40,178 bases of DNA from Chara braunii (Eukaryota; Streptophyta; Charophyceae; Charales; Characeae). Made by a program: the position numbers and the translations under genes. The notes beneath the pieces are model-generated. The model saw only the letters and a program-made list of their open reading frames with translations. It made no database searches and was not told the DNA's origin. The stretch spans positions 1,171,761 through 1,211,938 of the forward strand of contig BFEA01000138.1 of assembly GCA_003427395.1 (NCBI GenBank), read 5' to 3'. Shown one piece after another: positions 8,067-19,906 of this stretch; within the stretch, counting starts at the first letter, position 1, and every line of letters starts with the position of its first letter.

Positions 8067-8925
8067 CTTATTCTTGTCATGGTCCTTCACAATGGTGAGA
8101 AGAGCCTGCAATGCTACTATTCGCAGCCCCTTGTTCTCTGACTTCAGAACGTCCGAGCATGCCGGCAGAACCCCCTCTGCATTCACCCAACAACGGTTAC
8201 TTGCCCTTTCCATGCATGCCTGATGAAGACCGCGGAGAGCCTTTGCCTGCTGCTCCACATTTTTCGACTCTAGCAGCACTCTTGCAGAGCGAATAGTGAT
8301 CACGTAGTTATGATCACGCCATTCGTGTATGGAATCCTTCAAAGCACGATTTGGTTGGAGTGATACATTGCCATCCTTCATCACGGCAGCGCCGGTGACA
8401 GGACAAGTCAGGTTGCCACAGCCAAACCATTCTTCAATAGCACTCCTCTCATATGTCTGCCCCGTCTCGAGAGAGACAGGGTCTTGCATGATTTCACCTG
8501 TTATCGGACAAAGGAATGCCTGCAAAGGTGGCAGGACTGATATCATCCCATCGCAAATACTGCTCCTCTTTAAGAGATACTCTCTTTGAACCTGACCCGC
8601 CGAGTTGGCTGCATCTCCTCTGCTCAGAAAAGCGATGACCTGCTCGAGATATGCTCCATCTGCCATATCCTTCTTCTTCAGCACCTCCTCCTTCTCCATT
8701 CGGAAACTGGCAAGCTCTGTTGTCAGCGAGCTGGATTCTGCAGGGATTCCACACACCTGAGCTATTTCTTCCAGCAGGCTGTTCACCAACTCGATGTCGT
8801 CCCTTCTTTCTGTCAAGGCCTTTTCAAGCTTGTCGCAAATGGAGGCCTCTAGCTCCCCTGCATGAAATTCCACGGTCTGCATTTGGTTTTCAATGGCTCG
8901 TATTTGCTCTCTCTCCGCAGGAAAC
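8067..8925 (-). CDS. U-box E3 ubiquitin ligase, exon 2 (U-box and first ARM repeats), partial
   Basis: The exon encodes the end of the UND helical region, a coiled stretch (KEEVLKKKDMADGAYLEQVI), the U-box (FLCPITGEIM, DPVSLETGQTYERSAIEEWF, TCPVTG) and the start of the ARM array (EWRDHNYVITIRSARVLLES onwards, then LRIVALQALLTIVKDHDKNK). Plant U-box proteins of the PUB42/43/44 type have this order and use the U-box to bind E2-ubiquitin. The acceptor AG is at 8,927-8,926 after a pyrimidine-rich tract; the donor is AAG/GTGGGT at 8,066, phase 0. The two exons total exactly 425 codons. Family members carry many more ARM repeats, so further exons must lie beyond the left edge; I found none at 1-8,046. 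The open frame runs on to 9,533, but that part is intron. Confidence 0.9.
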
Positions 8926-9503
8926 CTGGCGGAGTGTTCCAGCGACGAAGGAAAAACCAGGCAGGGGGGAAGAAAGCGTCGACAGAGAGACACAGAAAAA
9001 CTGCTATGAGCATATGAGAGAGTGTCAGAAGAGCATCTTGTGATTATTTCTATGCTACAGTTATCACTCATGACTAAGCAGGATGATTGATACTCATTGT
9101 CTGCTATTCCAAAATTGAAGGCCGGCAGGGCTCTCCAGGGCTCACAAACTCGAAGGTAAAAAGCAAGGTCATTCTCTTCAACGTTCAGGTTGCGAGGGCA
9201 GTCTTTGGTGGACTCCAGCCAGTGAGATCTTACTTTGATGGCTATGAAGCTATTAGCAAGGACAAATCGAAACAAGGGGCAAGATGGGGGAGAGAGGTGG
9301 CACTGTCGGGGGATGGAGGGGCAGAGACTGGGTGGGTGAGTAAGGAGAAGGGATTCGGGGCAAGAGGGGGGGTGGAAAGAAGGGAGAGAAAAGACAGGGA
9401 TTGGCAATGTTTGGAAGTGGGTTTTGGGATGGGGTCTGGTTACCAGTTCCAGTCTCCAGAAAGGGATGGACATCCCATCAACCAGGATAACTCCCAAATG
9501 CAC

Positions 9504-9620
9504 AGGTATGGGGTTTACTTCGGGCGTGCACATACACGTATTGGATAATCCTCTCTCTCTCTCCCACCACTCTTAGGGATCAGGTTTACTTCAGGCGTGC
9601 ACATACACATATTGGATTGG
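9504..9620. repeat. Direct duplication of about 43 bp, period about 73
   Basis: GGTTTACTTC(G/A)GGCGTG and CACATACAC(G/A)TATTGGAT recur at 9,508-9,546 and 9,584-9,620, separated by a short CT tract. This lies in the U-box intron. Confidence 0.75.
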
Positions 9621-9849
9621 ATGGATGAACACTGCCCAGATGGGTTGGCGAGAGAAGGTTAACGGAGACCCAATTTTCAGACCACTTGCCATGCCATTTA
9701 TAAGAAAACCAAAGGGTCATTTTAATCAAACTTGCCACCAGTTCATAGAAAGGAGACCATACTAACTAACTGCAAAACAAAAAATCCGAAAAAATATAAT
9801 AAAAAAGTTAAAAAAACATATAAAACATCACGGGATGTCACAGGCGTGG

Positions 9850-11040
9850 TTCTAACCTCCAATACATTATCAACCTCATTCCTCAAGACTGGAAAGACAT
9901 CTTGTGTGAAGCGTTGCCATGGAAATCTGGAGAATGGGGGGTTAAGATACAAGAGTCCCCTCCTTCACGAGCTTTCCAATTCTCCCACATGCAACCGGGC
10001 TCGACAACCACAGCATTCTTCTCCTCTTTCCCGATTTCCCCTTCTAAACACAGAACAGCGTCTATATTAAACAGAGAAGTGGAAGTGATAGTCATGGACT
10101 TCTTTCTACTCAGGAAGGTAAGAGTACTAGGGTTGTGGCCTAAATCGATCTTCAGAAACAGACACGTCAGTCCAAAACCTGGAATTCGACCCGGCAGAAT
10201 GGATCTGGACACCGGACAAGGAAAGGAATGTCAAGTCCAAGGTCCCCATATACGACTATACAGCTAAGCTCGGTTACAAACTTCTTGTCAAAACAAAAGA
10301 CCCAGATCCTATAATCAAAAACAGATGGCAAAAACTAATAGGCCAGGAAGCCGATAAAATTACACACATCCCCTGGAAGAAATTTAAGACTATCAGACCC
10401 ATAAAAATCACGAGCCTCCAATCGCTCATTACGTACGAGGCACTATCTGTGAATCAATGGCTACATATATATAAGATGCCACAAGAATGATCCCAACAGT
10501 TCGGATCTATGCATAGTCTGTGCAGAAGGGAATTAAGAAGGCATAGTCCACTGTCTAATCCAATGTAGCGAGGCGACAGATTACTGGGCACGGGCCTCAG
10601 GCCTCTGGGACTCCCTCTTCCACACCCCCTTCCCTGAGCACCCCATCCAAATCCTACATCCCCGATCATCTTCAGAAAACAGAGAGGTTGTGGTTCGGAC
10701 TGATCAGGAAAGTGACTCTATGGATCATTTGGAAGGAAAGATGCTCCAGGACTATTGAAGGACTGTCCAACCCAAGAGAGAAGGTATGGGCGGAGACAAA
10801 ATCTATACTACAGGCTGAAATTCTCTGCAGATGGCAGAGGTTAAGGCTGTCGATGCCTGAGGACGAGGACCAGCAAGGAAAGATCAGGAAGAAGTTTACC
10901 AGACAGTGGCTGGCGAATGGTAAGGTGACCGAGTTACGCAATGACCGAGTATGCTGGAAAGACTGGCACAATTCAGAAACAGGCCGAAGACTCCAGACCA
11001 CACCTGAAGCTGACGGGCTGATGAGCTGAAGGAAGAAAGG
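9850..11040 (+). mobile_element. LINE 3' fragment, antisense within the U-box intron
   Basis: The fragment is homologous to the C-terminal part of the LINE at 23,200-27,657. Both have LRKVRV, a KLGYKLL / KFGYGLG-type motif, NQWLH, and a CCHC-like knuckle (C-x2-C then HCLIQC here; CALC then HCLLFC there), followed by a tryptophan-rich block (LWIIWKERC here, LWVIWKHMH there). It is 5' truncated, lacks the endonuclease and RT, and carries stops and frameshifts. The opposite orientation to the host gene would make insertion less disruptive. Confidence 0.75.
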
Positions 11041-11576
11041 TGACACATTAGATACCAGGCATCAGGTACGAGAACAAAGACATTGCTAAAGGACTTCGAA
11101 AGCGGGAACTTGGAGGAGGAAACTTCGCTCAGACCCAGACGCTGTGAAGATTGCCCAAGACAGGATAAGTTAGCCAGAAGGGCCTAAGAATACATGGAGA
11201 AACAGGAACCCACAACGAAACTCGAAGGTCAAGGTCCAAAGGCTGGGGACGCAATGAGGTGGGGCAAGGCTGAAACCAAAGGACAGGACAGGGCAAACTG
11301 ACAGGTCCAGGGCTTAAGGGTTTTAGCAAGGGTTCAGGGCTTAGGTTTTTAGCCAACCGGTTTAAGGCAACAGAGGCTACACCTTCATCTAAATAATGCA
11401 AATAGGGTTAAGGCAGCTTGATGGACAATAGACAGTTTTTTTTTGGGAAGGCTGAGGGATGGAGTGGTCGTTGCTGTTAAGGGCCTTTCTTGGTTCTATT
11501 TTCTATCTGACAGGTTCCTCCAGTGGACCTGAGAGGAAAGGCTTTTAGCCAGGGAAGCTGACAGTCAATCCTCCAT

Positions 11577-11780
11577 ACATGGAGTAATCAATGCTGGTCA
11601 GGGTTCCTTCGGCCGTACGGAAGGAAGCGTGTGTGAAGTTTTCAAGCTGTATTACTTCTTTTGACTTGCCGGTGGAATAGTAACCGGATTGATGCTCCCA
11701 GAATGGAAATGAAGCCAGGGCCATAAGGACCTGTTTTATTAAAAAAATAATAATAATAATAATAAAAAATAAAAAAATCT
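11577..11780 (+). mobile_element. A/AAT-tailed SINE-like retroposon, copy 1
   Basis: The copy has GTAATCAATGCTGG, then TTGCCGGTGGAATAG, ACCGGATTGATGCTCCCAGA, then AAGGACCTGTTTTATT and an (AAT)n/A-rich tail. The same ordered blocks occur on the minus strand near 16,669-16,915 and 32,272-32,505. No A and B box pair is convincing. Confidence 0.6.
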
Positions 11781-12753
11781 TGAGAAATTTCAGAAATCTT
11801 AACAGAGGAAATTCCAATTCTCCAAATGACACAAAATTTGGCACACAGCAACCTTGAACCAAAACAAGAACAGGCCAAAAAAAAAAAAATCAAGAAACAT
11901 AAAATTTGACCCCGAGAAGGTTAACGGAGACCCTAATTTTCAGTGGCATCAGCTGAAGCCTTCATGCGTCCTTTCCCTGCAGCGGATAACAGCATCGTGG
12001 AATTATCTTGGTAGGGGTAGGGAGATACGCTAGCGAGATTACAAAACACTGGGTACCAGCTAGCAGGGGATTTTTGACAAAGCATCATCATGCAGTGATA
12101 AACATAGCTGAAGAAGCGGGTTCCCGGAAAACAGACCAGACAAATGATCTCACACAATCCTGTTGATGTACTACTAAATGGGACGCTGGACCAGATTTCC
12201 AGCAGGTGCTGCTCTCCACTAATAGATTTGGAGCCATCCCACTAATCTGCGAGGTTCTCTCACTACCCCCCCCATAGTGTCCTGACGCTGTGATGTTTGA
12301 AACAAGAAAAGGGAAGGGAAAAAAAAGAGTATTGGATGATATCAGTAGGACGGGGCAAGGGTGGTGGGAGAGGGAGAGGATTAGCATATCACATCCACGA
12401 CACTACGTCACAATCAGCCTAAAAGGGAAGAGAGGCGGAAGTCAATCAGCTGTAAGAGATTTATGGGCAAAGATGACACTGCGATCCTGGCATCTAGGGC
12501 CCATGTACCCCAGTGATGGGTGGGAGATACGTTGCACTAACAGTAATTGCCCAGTATATAATAGTATAATCATATAACTCCTACAATTTTCACTTTGTGT
12601 GAGGCTTAACATCTCAAGCAGGACGCAATGGGCAATCCGTCACTGAGAAGTCATCGAGTCCAGACAACAAGCCTGACCTACCTGGTATCACCTCTTCTTG
12701 CTCGTGCAATCAGGGAATGAAATATGGGCCACTTAAACCACCAGTACTTTTCG

Positions 12754-12865
12754 GCCTCTTTTCCCCAATGGGGAGTTGTGCCACACACCAATCTAAAACG
12801 AACTGGCACGGGCCAGTTCGATTTAGATTGGTGTGTGGCACAACTCCCCATTGGGAAAAAGAGGC
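12754..12865. repeat. Hairpin element with 54-bp arms
   Basis: Left arm 12,754-12,807 and right arm 12,812-12,865 match at 52 of 54 positions around a 4-nt loop. The arms contain GGGGAGTTGTGCCACACACC. It is unrelated to the other two foldback families and lies in the U-box intron, so a nuclear transcript would include it. Confidence 0.9.
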
Positions 12866-13726
12866 GGATAAGGCGTTCTTAACTTTTTTTGTCTGGCGCT
12901 GCCAGCCATTTCCGTCCAGTACGCCGAGCCCCCAAAGACGAGGCGCGTTAACGGCCGCGTCGGACCAGAATTGCGGGGAAAAGTACAGGTGGTTTAATAT
13001 TGAGGAAGAGGAGGAGGAGAAAGGGGCACTTGGAACTTTGGTACAACACACATGTGTGAACTGGTGGAAGACAACACCTCAAGGTAGGTGAGATAAAGGT
13101 GGCCCGAAGATCACTCTGAAACAATTCTCTCATAGTTGAGCAGTATTCACTGCTCCCAGCTAAGCCAGCTTGCATGATGAATAGCGGAGACAGAAAGACA
13201 AGGCAAGAGACTGGAAAGAACTGGCTATCGATGTGTAAGTGTGGAGTGGCGATAAGGAGACGAGCTATGGCCGTGAGAACGGAGGTTCTATACCCAAGCG
13301 GATGGGAAGGTTGCCAGCTGTGGGGGTAGACGAAGAGAGCCAAAAAAGAAGATGACCACCCGTATCAGCAGCCGTGTTTAACAAGCGAAAGGAGATCGAA
13401 AGGGAGAGGAATGAAGCAGTCGGGGAAGGGGGAGCAAATGGTTGGGTTGGGGAGATAAAGGGGGGGAGGAGGAGGGGAGCGAGGGAGTGCTGGAGGAGGG
13501 GGATGGAGTACGACAGAAGGAACAAAGACGAGGAAAGAAAGATCAGAAGAGAAGGAAGGACCAGGGAGGAGGAGAAGTGGAAAGAAGTAAAAAAGGGGAG
13601 AAACGGGAAAAGAAGGACAAGGGTGAGGAGGAGAGAGGAGAGGGGAGAGGAAGAAGCAGGAGAAGAGAGCGAGAAATCGAAGCAAGAAGGATGAGGACAG
13701 TGTGTGTGCTTTGGAGAGCACCTTAC

Positions 13727-14142
13727 ATTTCTATGCCGGAATCCAGAAGAAGACTTAAGCACCGTCCAATCTCACGAGTCGTAATCTCAAGGCGCTTGGC
13801 ATACTGTCGGCATTTCAAGAGCAAGAAGAACTTGCTTTTGCGCACACATTCGTCAACCAGCTTTTGTGCCATGATTATTTCTGCCTGCAGTTTCTGCAAG
13901 GCCTCCCTGGTCTCGGAGTCGTCATCAATCGTATGACCTGCGATTTCTTCGAAGACTGCATGCATATTCTGAAGATGTCCTGACAAAACCGCAAAGTTTG
14001 CCTTCTGGATGACCACATCTTTTGCCCCGCCTGCTACCCGAGGAATATGGCCCAAAAGAAAAACCAGCGCGGCAGTGGCAGTGTTTTCCATCGAACCACC
14101 GGCCACTGCCATTCTTCCTTCATCCCATCTCTTTGCTGCCAT
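13727..14142 (-). CDS. U-box E3 ubiquitin ligase, exon 1 (UND domain)
   Basis: The exon encodes 138 codons plus 2 nt. Start ATG (14,142-14,140) is the first in frame after an upstream stop near 14,260 and has a good context (A at -3, G at +4). Visible features are an N-terminal hydrophobic helix (ATAALVFLLGHI) and the UND helical repeat signature, with KCRQYAKRLEITTREIGRCL near the exon end, as in PUB42/43/44-type ligases. In that family this region precedes the U-box and contributes to partner binding. The exon ends AAAT/GTAAGG, and exon 2 completes the methionine codon. An open frame with a non-ATG start continues upstream to 14,193; an earlier exon cannot be excluded. Confidence 0.85.
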
Positions 14143-16640
14143 GATGCCCAAAAGAATGATCTGCAGATCTAGTGAAGTGTAGGGAGTCGTCAATCTGACG
14201 GCTCCCAGTGGACCGAAAAGATAGCAGCTATTTTTTCTTCCTTCCTCCGTCTCCCTCTTCTAGAAGTACAGGAGTCTCCCCCAACCATGCCATGCAACCT
14301 CAGCTTGGACAAGTTTTCTCCGCTCCATGGTCCACTTGAAAGACAACAAGTACACTAGCTATTGCCTGTAAGAGGCTGGCTAGCTTTGAGCAACAATTGG
14401 TTCCCAGCTGCAGAGAGTGAATCCTGCATACAGAGTCGGCACAGACTACAAGAGTATGAATATCCAACAAAGGGGTTAAAAAGCGAAAAACAGAACCTTG
14501 CAGAGAGGGAAGCTATTTGAGACAATACCAACTCAGCACTAAAACACGATAGCAAGGGAACAGCCGTGGATTGGAGGAACAATTATGAACACGTCAACAC
14601 TTCCAGTGGGAAAGAAGAAAGGTGAAGAAGGCAATGACCACATCAAGATGCTGCATACAAGGCCATGACCAAAACTGGTGGTTCTATTGCGTTCCCACCC
14701 TCTGTGGAACGTCATGGCAACGATTCATAGGCACAATAGTGACAATACCCAAGTCAAGTTAGGTGGACATAATCCACTGCCTTTGTCAGAAAAGCATGGA
14801 GGTCAAGCAGGGGGAGAGAGGGACTATGGATCGATAAGCGGTGGACATCGCTGATGTATGAGGAAGGTAAGGTCGTGTGTGATGGAAGATGTATGTAAAC
14901 TCCCAGCTTTATAAGAATGAGCATTTGTAGTAATTGCAAAGAACCAGCATGTGGGAACAGAGAAATTTCAAGCAGCAAGAACTCAGTGAAGAACATGCAT
15001 GTGCAATGACTTCCTGATTTTGACTGCCGAGACTGACTGCGAGGATGTACAGTACAGCGGTAGGTTGGATTCGTAATTTTGTTTGGCTGAGGGCTAACCG
15101 AGAGACCTACCTGTAAGGAAAATTCGTGAGGGGCATATCTGCAAATATGGGAAATATAGGCCCAGCACCACGTCGGATTTCCTACAGCTACCCTAACTGC
15201 GTGTAGCAGACCCGGGCTACCCCTAGGACGGACAGGCCCGAAGGGGCTTATACCGATAGACGGTCCTATAGCCTATAGCCGGGTAGGGAGAGGCCAAGAG
15301 GCCGAAACTGGAACGGTACCGGTCGGTCCAGTCAGTCGGGTCTAGGTCTAGGCTAGGGTCATGTAGTTCTATTAATAGTTTGGGGAAGTCGATTCAGGAC
15401 TTTTGGGTTGTTCATTCTCGCGGGGCAGGGTTTGGAGAAGCCAAGCGAGTTGGTGGTGGTGATTGTCTACAGGCGGCCTCCTGAGACCCTCGCCGTGGAT
15501 GGCAGCCATAGCTGGCCCTCTGAAGGTTGCCAGAGCTGGGGCATCCTCAGCGCATCTATCCTTGCTGGGTATCTGCGTCTGGCCGGGCTATACTGAGGCT
15601 CTTCACTGAGTGTTTGTGGGTAGCGGCAGCCATAGCTGCCTGTTCCTTCATCAGAGTTGTTCATCGGCACTGAAGACTCCATCGCAGGATCTGTTCTTCA
15701 TCTGGGTGGTTGGCGCTGGCCTCTGGGAGGCCATTTCGGTGTTGTGCTACTAACTGGGTGCAGGGTAGAGAGTGGGGTGTGGAGTTCTGAGGGTGGCGAG
15801 TTACTGGAACAAACTCTGTAACGATATTTGGTTTGAGTTGGCTCATCATCAGTGTGAATTCCGATTGTTATCCTCGCAGGTGTCTTCTTGTGATTGGTTG
15901 TTGGGAGTTTGTCAGAGAGAGGGAAACACGGAGTGTTTCCTCCCCATCTGTGCATCGTTGAACTTTCGCTGCCTACTCTGATCTGTGTACAGTTTGGACT
16001 CTGTCTCCTCTCCCCCTTCTCTTATGCATGTATGGGCGTGTATGAGACTGTCTGTGTGTGAGCGGCGGTAAAAAATCGCCAGACAACCAAGTTCATAACA
16101 CGTGAGCAGACAGAAGTGAAAGCAGATTGACGATGCTGTGACAGATGGCTACAGATCAATAAGCGGAGGGCATGAGGAAGGCGGTCTTTTCTGCAAGATG
16201 TAATCTCCAAGCTTTCTGAAATGAGAATTACAAACAATTTTTGCAAACAACCAGCAAGTGAGGACAGGAATTTTTTTGAGAGGTAAGAAGAAGTCACTGA
16301 AGACATTGCATGAGTAGACCATACTTGCAAAAGCCAATCAAATAACACTAAAAACGCCATGCGAACAAAAAACACGGTATTGCTTATGCTCAATCAAATT
16401 TAGAAACTGAAAGCGGATTGACAAGGCTGCAAGCAAGCACACCAATCTGAGGAGAATAAACTGAACACTTAAATCTCTTGATATCGAAAGCCCTCTCCAC
16501 GCCTCCATAAATCAATACAACTTCAACAGAGTAGTGTCCCCAGGCTATGATGTGTGTCCGCCTTTACTACTTCTGTACTCTAGCCTTCCATCTAGCCTCC
16601 TCTCTCTTAGTCTCAAGAGTTTGCATAGCTGATGTCCTTT
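14143..16640. other. Non-coding flank of the U-box gene with one diverged dispersed repeat
   Basis: No gene is supported. A diverged direct repeat links 14,826-15,000 and 16,150-16,320: both have ATAAGCGG, a GATGTA motif, a CC(C)AGCTTT or CCAAGCTTT stretch, AACCAGCA, and GTGAAGAACATGCATG or CTGAAGACATTGCATG. About 15,160-15,360 is GC-richer with small palindromes (CTATAGCCTATAG) and no recognisable product. Confidence 0.45.
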
Positions 16641-16649
16641 TTTTCCTTC

Positions 16650-16915
16650 TTCTTCTTCTTCTTCATACAACAGAACCTTACAGTTTTTGCTCTTGTCCAT
16701 TCTGTGGAGCATCAGTCTGGTTCCTATTCCACCGGCAACGGCGGCAAGTAGAAAAGAGATACAAAGCTTACACGACTCCAACACTTCTCCCCATTATGGT
16801 TGAGATTTCCGAGTGGGCAGCATTTTTTGATTACTAAGTCTTCCAATTGGAAGGATTCAAGGATGTATGTACCTCCCCTCACCCCTGCCAAAGCTAACCT
16901 ATTGAGATATCCCTT
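16650..16915 (-). mobile_element. SINE-like retroposon, copy 2
   Basis: Read on minus, the copy has GTTAGCTTTGGCAGGGG, GGTACATACATCC, GTAATCAAAAAATGCTGCCC, CATAATGGGGAGA, then CGGTGGAATAGGAACCAGAC, GATGCTCCACAGAATGG and AAGGTTCTGTTGTAT followed by a (GAA)n tail (16,649-16,664). The same block order is seen in the copies at 11,577 and 32,272. Confidence 0.65.
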
Positions 16916-17766
16916 GAGAGCCTTCTTTGGTGCCTAGCCTACCTCTGTTTCTTCTTATTTCCGGAACCTCCCTTTCCTTTTTTCTTGTTATGAAAGAAGA
17001 TGTACCTCTCCGCCGCCCTGCCAAAATTGTGCTGGAAGGCAGGTTCAGGGTCCCTAACATGAAAAACACACGCATTCCTTCCATAATTATGCTTGAAGGA
17101 CCCTGAGACAGCGGCATTGATTGCTCCGTCTGAAAGGAGCATGTACCTCTGCTCTACCCCTGCCTATTGTTAAGACCATCCTTTCATCCTCCTGTGCGGC
17201 TCACTTTTTCTTACTCCCAGCTGTGCTGTGTCCCGATCCTGAGGCCTATTGCAGCAAAGCCCCCCTTAGGGGATCTTATGTCAAACTGTCCGTACAGCAC
17301 CTACCCGACTATCCCATCTATCTCTGCCCTTTCAAAGATCCTACCTGTCTTGTTACCCTGGCCTCGTCTGTAATGAACCCGGACTGGAGGATACTCGTCA
17401 GAAGTCGAAGTGCCAGTACACTCAGATCTGCACAATGTCTCCAGTTAACGTGAAAGTGATATCTGATACAATATCTCGTTGCCAATAGATGAAGAGAGTG
17501 AAGGGGGAATAGACAGAGGAGAGGGTGGAAGACATAATCAGTGACCACACAAGAGTCGCCCAATAATTTCCCACTCCTTCTCCGGGCTTCCTCTCGCCTC
17601 CACATCATCAATCAATATACAGTAACAAGTCTGATAAGTCCTGATCACATAGAAGTGCCATGTGGCACTATCATCTCGTGGAGACAATGAAGACAACAGC
17701 AGTACACGGAATCGACGTCAACCTCAGGTGAGTACCATTTCCCATTGTCGCAACCAGTCACCTAAT
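16916..17766. other. Non-coding stretch with partial retroposon blocks
   Basis: AGATGTACCTCTCCGCC (about 16,999) and CATGTACCTCTGCTCTACCC (about 17,140) resemble the 5' part of the SINE-like copies (GATGTACCGCCCCTCCCC near 32,454). No gene is supported. Confidence 0.4.
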
Positions 17767-17983
17767 GTAGACAGCGTGGCCAGTGCCACGTCAGCAGTAG
17801 AGACAGGTGGCATGCACCACATCAGCAATGAAGACAGATGGTCTGCACCACATCAGGAATGTAGACAGGTGGCATGCACCACATCAGCACTGAAGACAGA
17901 TGGCCTGCACCACATCAACAATGTAGACAGGAGGCATGCGCCACATCAGCAATGAAGACAGGTGGCATGCGCCACGTCAGCAC
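17767..17983. repeat. 31-bp minisatellite, seven units
   Basis: Units start at 17,767, 17,798 (32 bp), 17,830, 17,861, 17,892, 17,923 and 17,954 (30 bp). Most alternate GTAGACAGG and GAAGACAG starts, giving a 62-bp higher-order period. Most units contain a near-palindrome around GGTGGCATGCACCAC. In one frame it would encode a His- and Asp-rich repeat peptide; I see no sign that it is translated. Confidence 0.9.
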
Positions 17984-18015
17984 ATGCTGGCGCTCAGCAG
18001 AGAAGGCGCCAGCAT
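17984..18015. repeat. 10-bp perfect hairpin at the end of the minisatellite
   Basis: ATGCTGGCGC (17,984-17,993) pairs with GCGCCAGCAT (18,006-18,015) across 12 nt. No T-run follows. Confidence 0.7.
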
Positions 18016-19904
18016 GCTGCTACAGTCGCGCGTCGTCGTCCACAGTACCACCGCACAGCCAGCGTCCAGCTAGAGTCAAGCCAGCGTCTAGGCAGCATAG
18101 CAAGGCTGAATGTTGACCTCCTGGAGACCAAGCCTTTTGTAGCGTTTGAAAAGGCAGCCTGGCCTCAGGTCTCCTTCCCACAGTCGTACAGATTGACTCA
18201 CAGCCGAGGGCCTGGATTGCATACAGTTGCAGAATTCCCCTTGGTCCTGATGCTGTCTGGGTACCTGCATACAAACAAGTGTGTGCGTCTGACCGGCGGC
18301 CTGGGCTGGGTCCATTTTGACTTTGACTGTTGGGCGTCAGGCAGTTGACTTCGGTCAACTGTCGCCCGCTCAGGCCCTGAATTTACTCGGGGTCTTTTCT
18401 CCCCTTGTGGCCTGGGTCTGAGTGGTGGCCTGGCGAGGCCCTTAGACATTCCACGAGGCATACTTCATGGGTTATTGCACGTCCCTTCCTCACCCTGTTT
18501 CCCTACTTCGCAACCCTGTCATTCATTTACTGCTCAGTGCTGCTGTTATCTGTTGTTGTGGCATCATTACATGCTCACCAGATACGTCCACCAGGTAAGT
18601 CTCCGCCTGTCCCCACTGCTGCTCTCCTTGCCTGACCTTCCCCTTGTCCTCACCATCTTCCCTGCACATCCAGCCTTCCAGCTACAGCGCACATACCAGC
18701 AGCTCCCGCTATGCTGCTGTTCGCCTGAATGCTGGCTGACTGCAAGCACTCTTCCAGTGCTGGCGCACCAGACTGCCCGCTGCTCAATCTTGGAATGGCC
18801 CGGCCACTTTTTGTTTTTGGCCAGGGTCTGGGGCTTACTGGTTAGCAATCCTTCGGGCCCAGGCTGCAGCCGATGCACCTGTGCAGTCTGCGTCCCGACA
18901 AGCGCTTAGCAGGTAGTCACCTGCCCGCCTGCACTGGGGCCTCAACATCGAAGAGGCCCTGGCCTTCACTTACGGCTACCCTGGATTTTGCTGGGCCGCC
19001 TTCACTGAGGGCCACTGAGGCCATGGAATTAATGCTTCCAGTGTTTGAGGGTCATATAGAGTGTGCATGACTCCCTCTGCTAGGTGGAATTTGCTAGTTT
19101 ACGAGCTGACGTGTTTTCAGACATCTATTCCACTGGTCTCAAGTTACCACCCTCGCCTTGCTGTAGCACTGCACGTATCCCTTACCGACTGGCATCAGTG
19201 GTAACGGCAAATGACTCATCAGGTTCTACAGTCTTTGGAACAGGGTAGTTAGTGAGGGAAGCCTGTTCACGCTCCTTACTCCATTCCCAAGGTGTACTAA
19301 GTCAAATAAGATCAGTCAAAGGAGTGGCTATCTGAGCAGGAGGCAGAAGGATGATTACGACATTCTCACATGCCATGTACTCCATGTGTTCACTGTATTA
19401 AGTAATGACTCACTCATTGAGTTCAGTTGCAGATTCATATCTGAAGAAACGATCTACTCCAGCAATCGTAAAGAAAGATCTTCTTACCTTCATAACAGAC
19501 TGCGGTCTCGACCAGTCCCTCATGGAAGCTACCTTGGCATTCTCAAGCCTCAACCCCTCCCGAGAGATCCAGATTCCAGATACAAGAGTTCAGACTCTTC
19601 AGAGCAATGCAACTGAATTTTTAATAAACAATACCCTATACCCTGTGTTGTACTGTGGAACCCATAACCCATATGCGTACGTGGTACCAAAATTAGATAT
19701 GCGTACGTCATAGTACGGTCATACAGATTTGTATTTTTTTTACCCATCGGATTTGGCGCTGAGTTTCGAAATGACTCGCAGCCAAACGTTGTCTTTCGTG
19801 CAGTGCTGCATAACATATATTTTTCCTTTCTGTTCTTTTATCTTGTTTTCTTCTCTTTTTCCTTGTACGTCGCTGCATATAAGGTCATGTAGAGGTCGTG
19901 TACG

Positions 19905-19906
<2 letters not shown>
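18016..19906. other. Non-coding or unrecognised stretch
   Basis: Open frames up to 144 codons occur (18,475-18,909), but none has a recognisable domain. A strong donor-like CCACCAG/GTAAGT lies near 18,596. I cannot tell whether an exon is present. Confidence 0.35.

Larger units (their letters stand above)
8926..13726 (-). other. 4.8-kb intron of the U-box gene
   Basis: Donor GTAAGG at 13,726 joins acceptor AG at 8,926. The phase fits: AT from exon 1 plus G from exon 2 restores a codon, and the joined protein aligns with the UND region of the family. The intron carries a CT-rich 5' part (13,290-13,700 on minus), a hairpin element (12,754-12,865), an A-tailed retroposon (about 11,577-11,780), an antisense LINE fragment (about 9,850-11,040) and a local duplication at 9,504-9,620. 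Confidence 0.85.

Noticed and set aside
8926-9533. Upstream extension of the U-box exon as one continuous ORF
   Set aside because: The sequence above 8,925 has no family likeness, and a phase-compatible splice to exon 1 explains the protein fully.
11014-11040. CTGATGA followed by GAAA on plus (possible hammerhead)
   Set aside because: No stem II pairing between the motifs, and it lies at the end of the LINE fragment.
13290-13760. Proline/serine/leucine-rich ORFs on minus
   Set aside because: They are the pyrimidine-rich 5' part of the U-box intron.
18475-18909. 144-codon ORF on plus
   Set aside because: No domain, no codon signal that I can judge, and no supporting splice structure; left as unrecognised.
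19200-19230. CTGATGAGTC on minus (possible hammerhead)
   Set aside because: No GAAA with a paired stem II follows within a reasonable distance.
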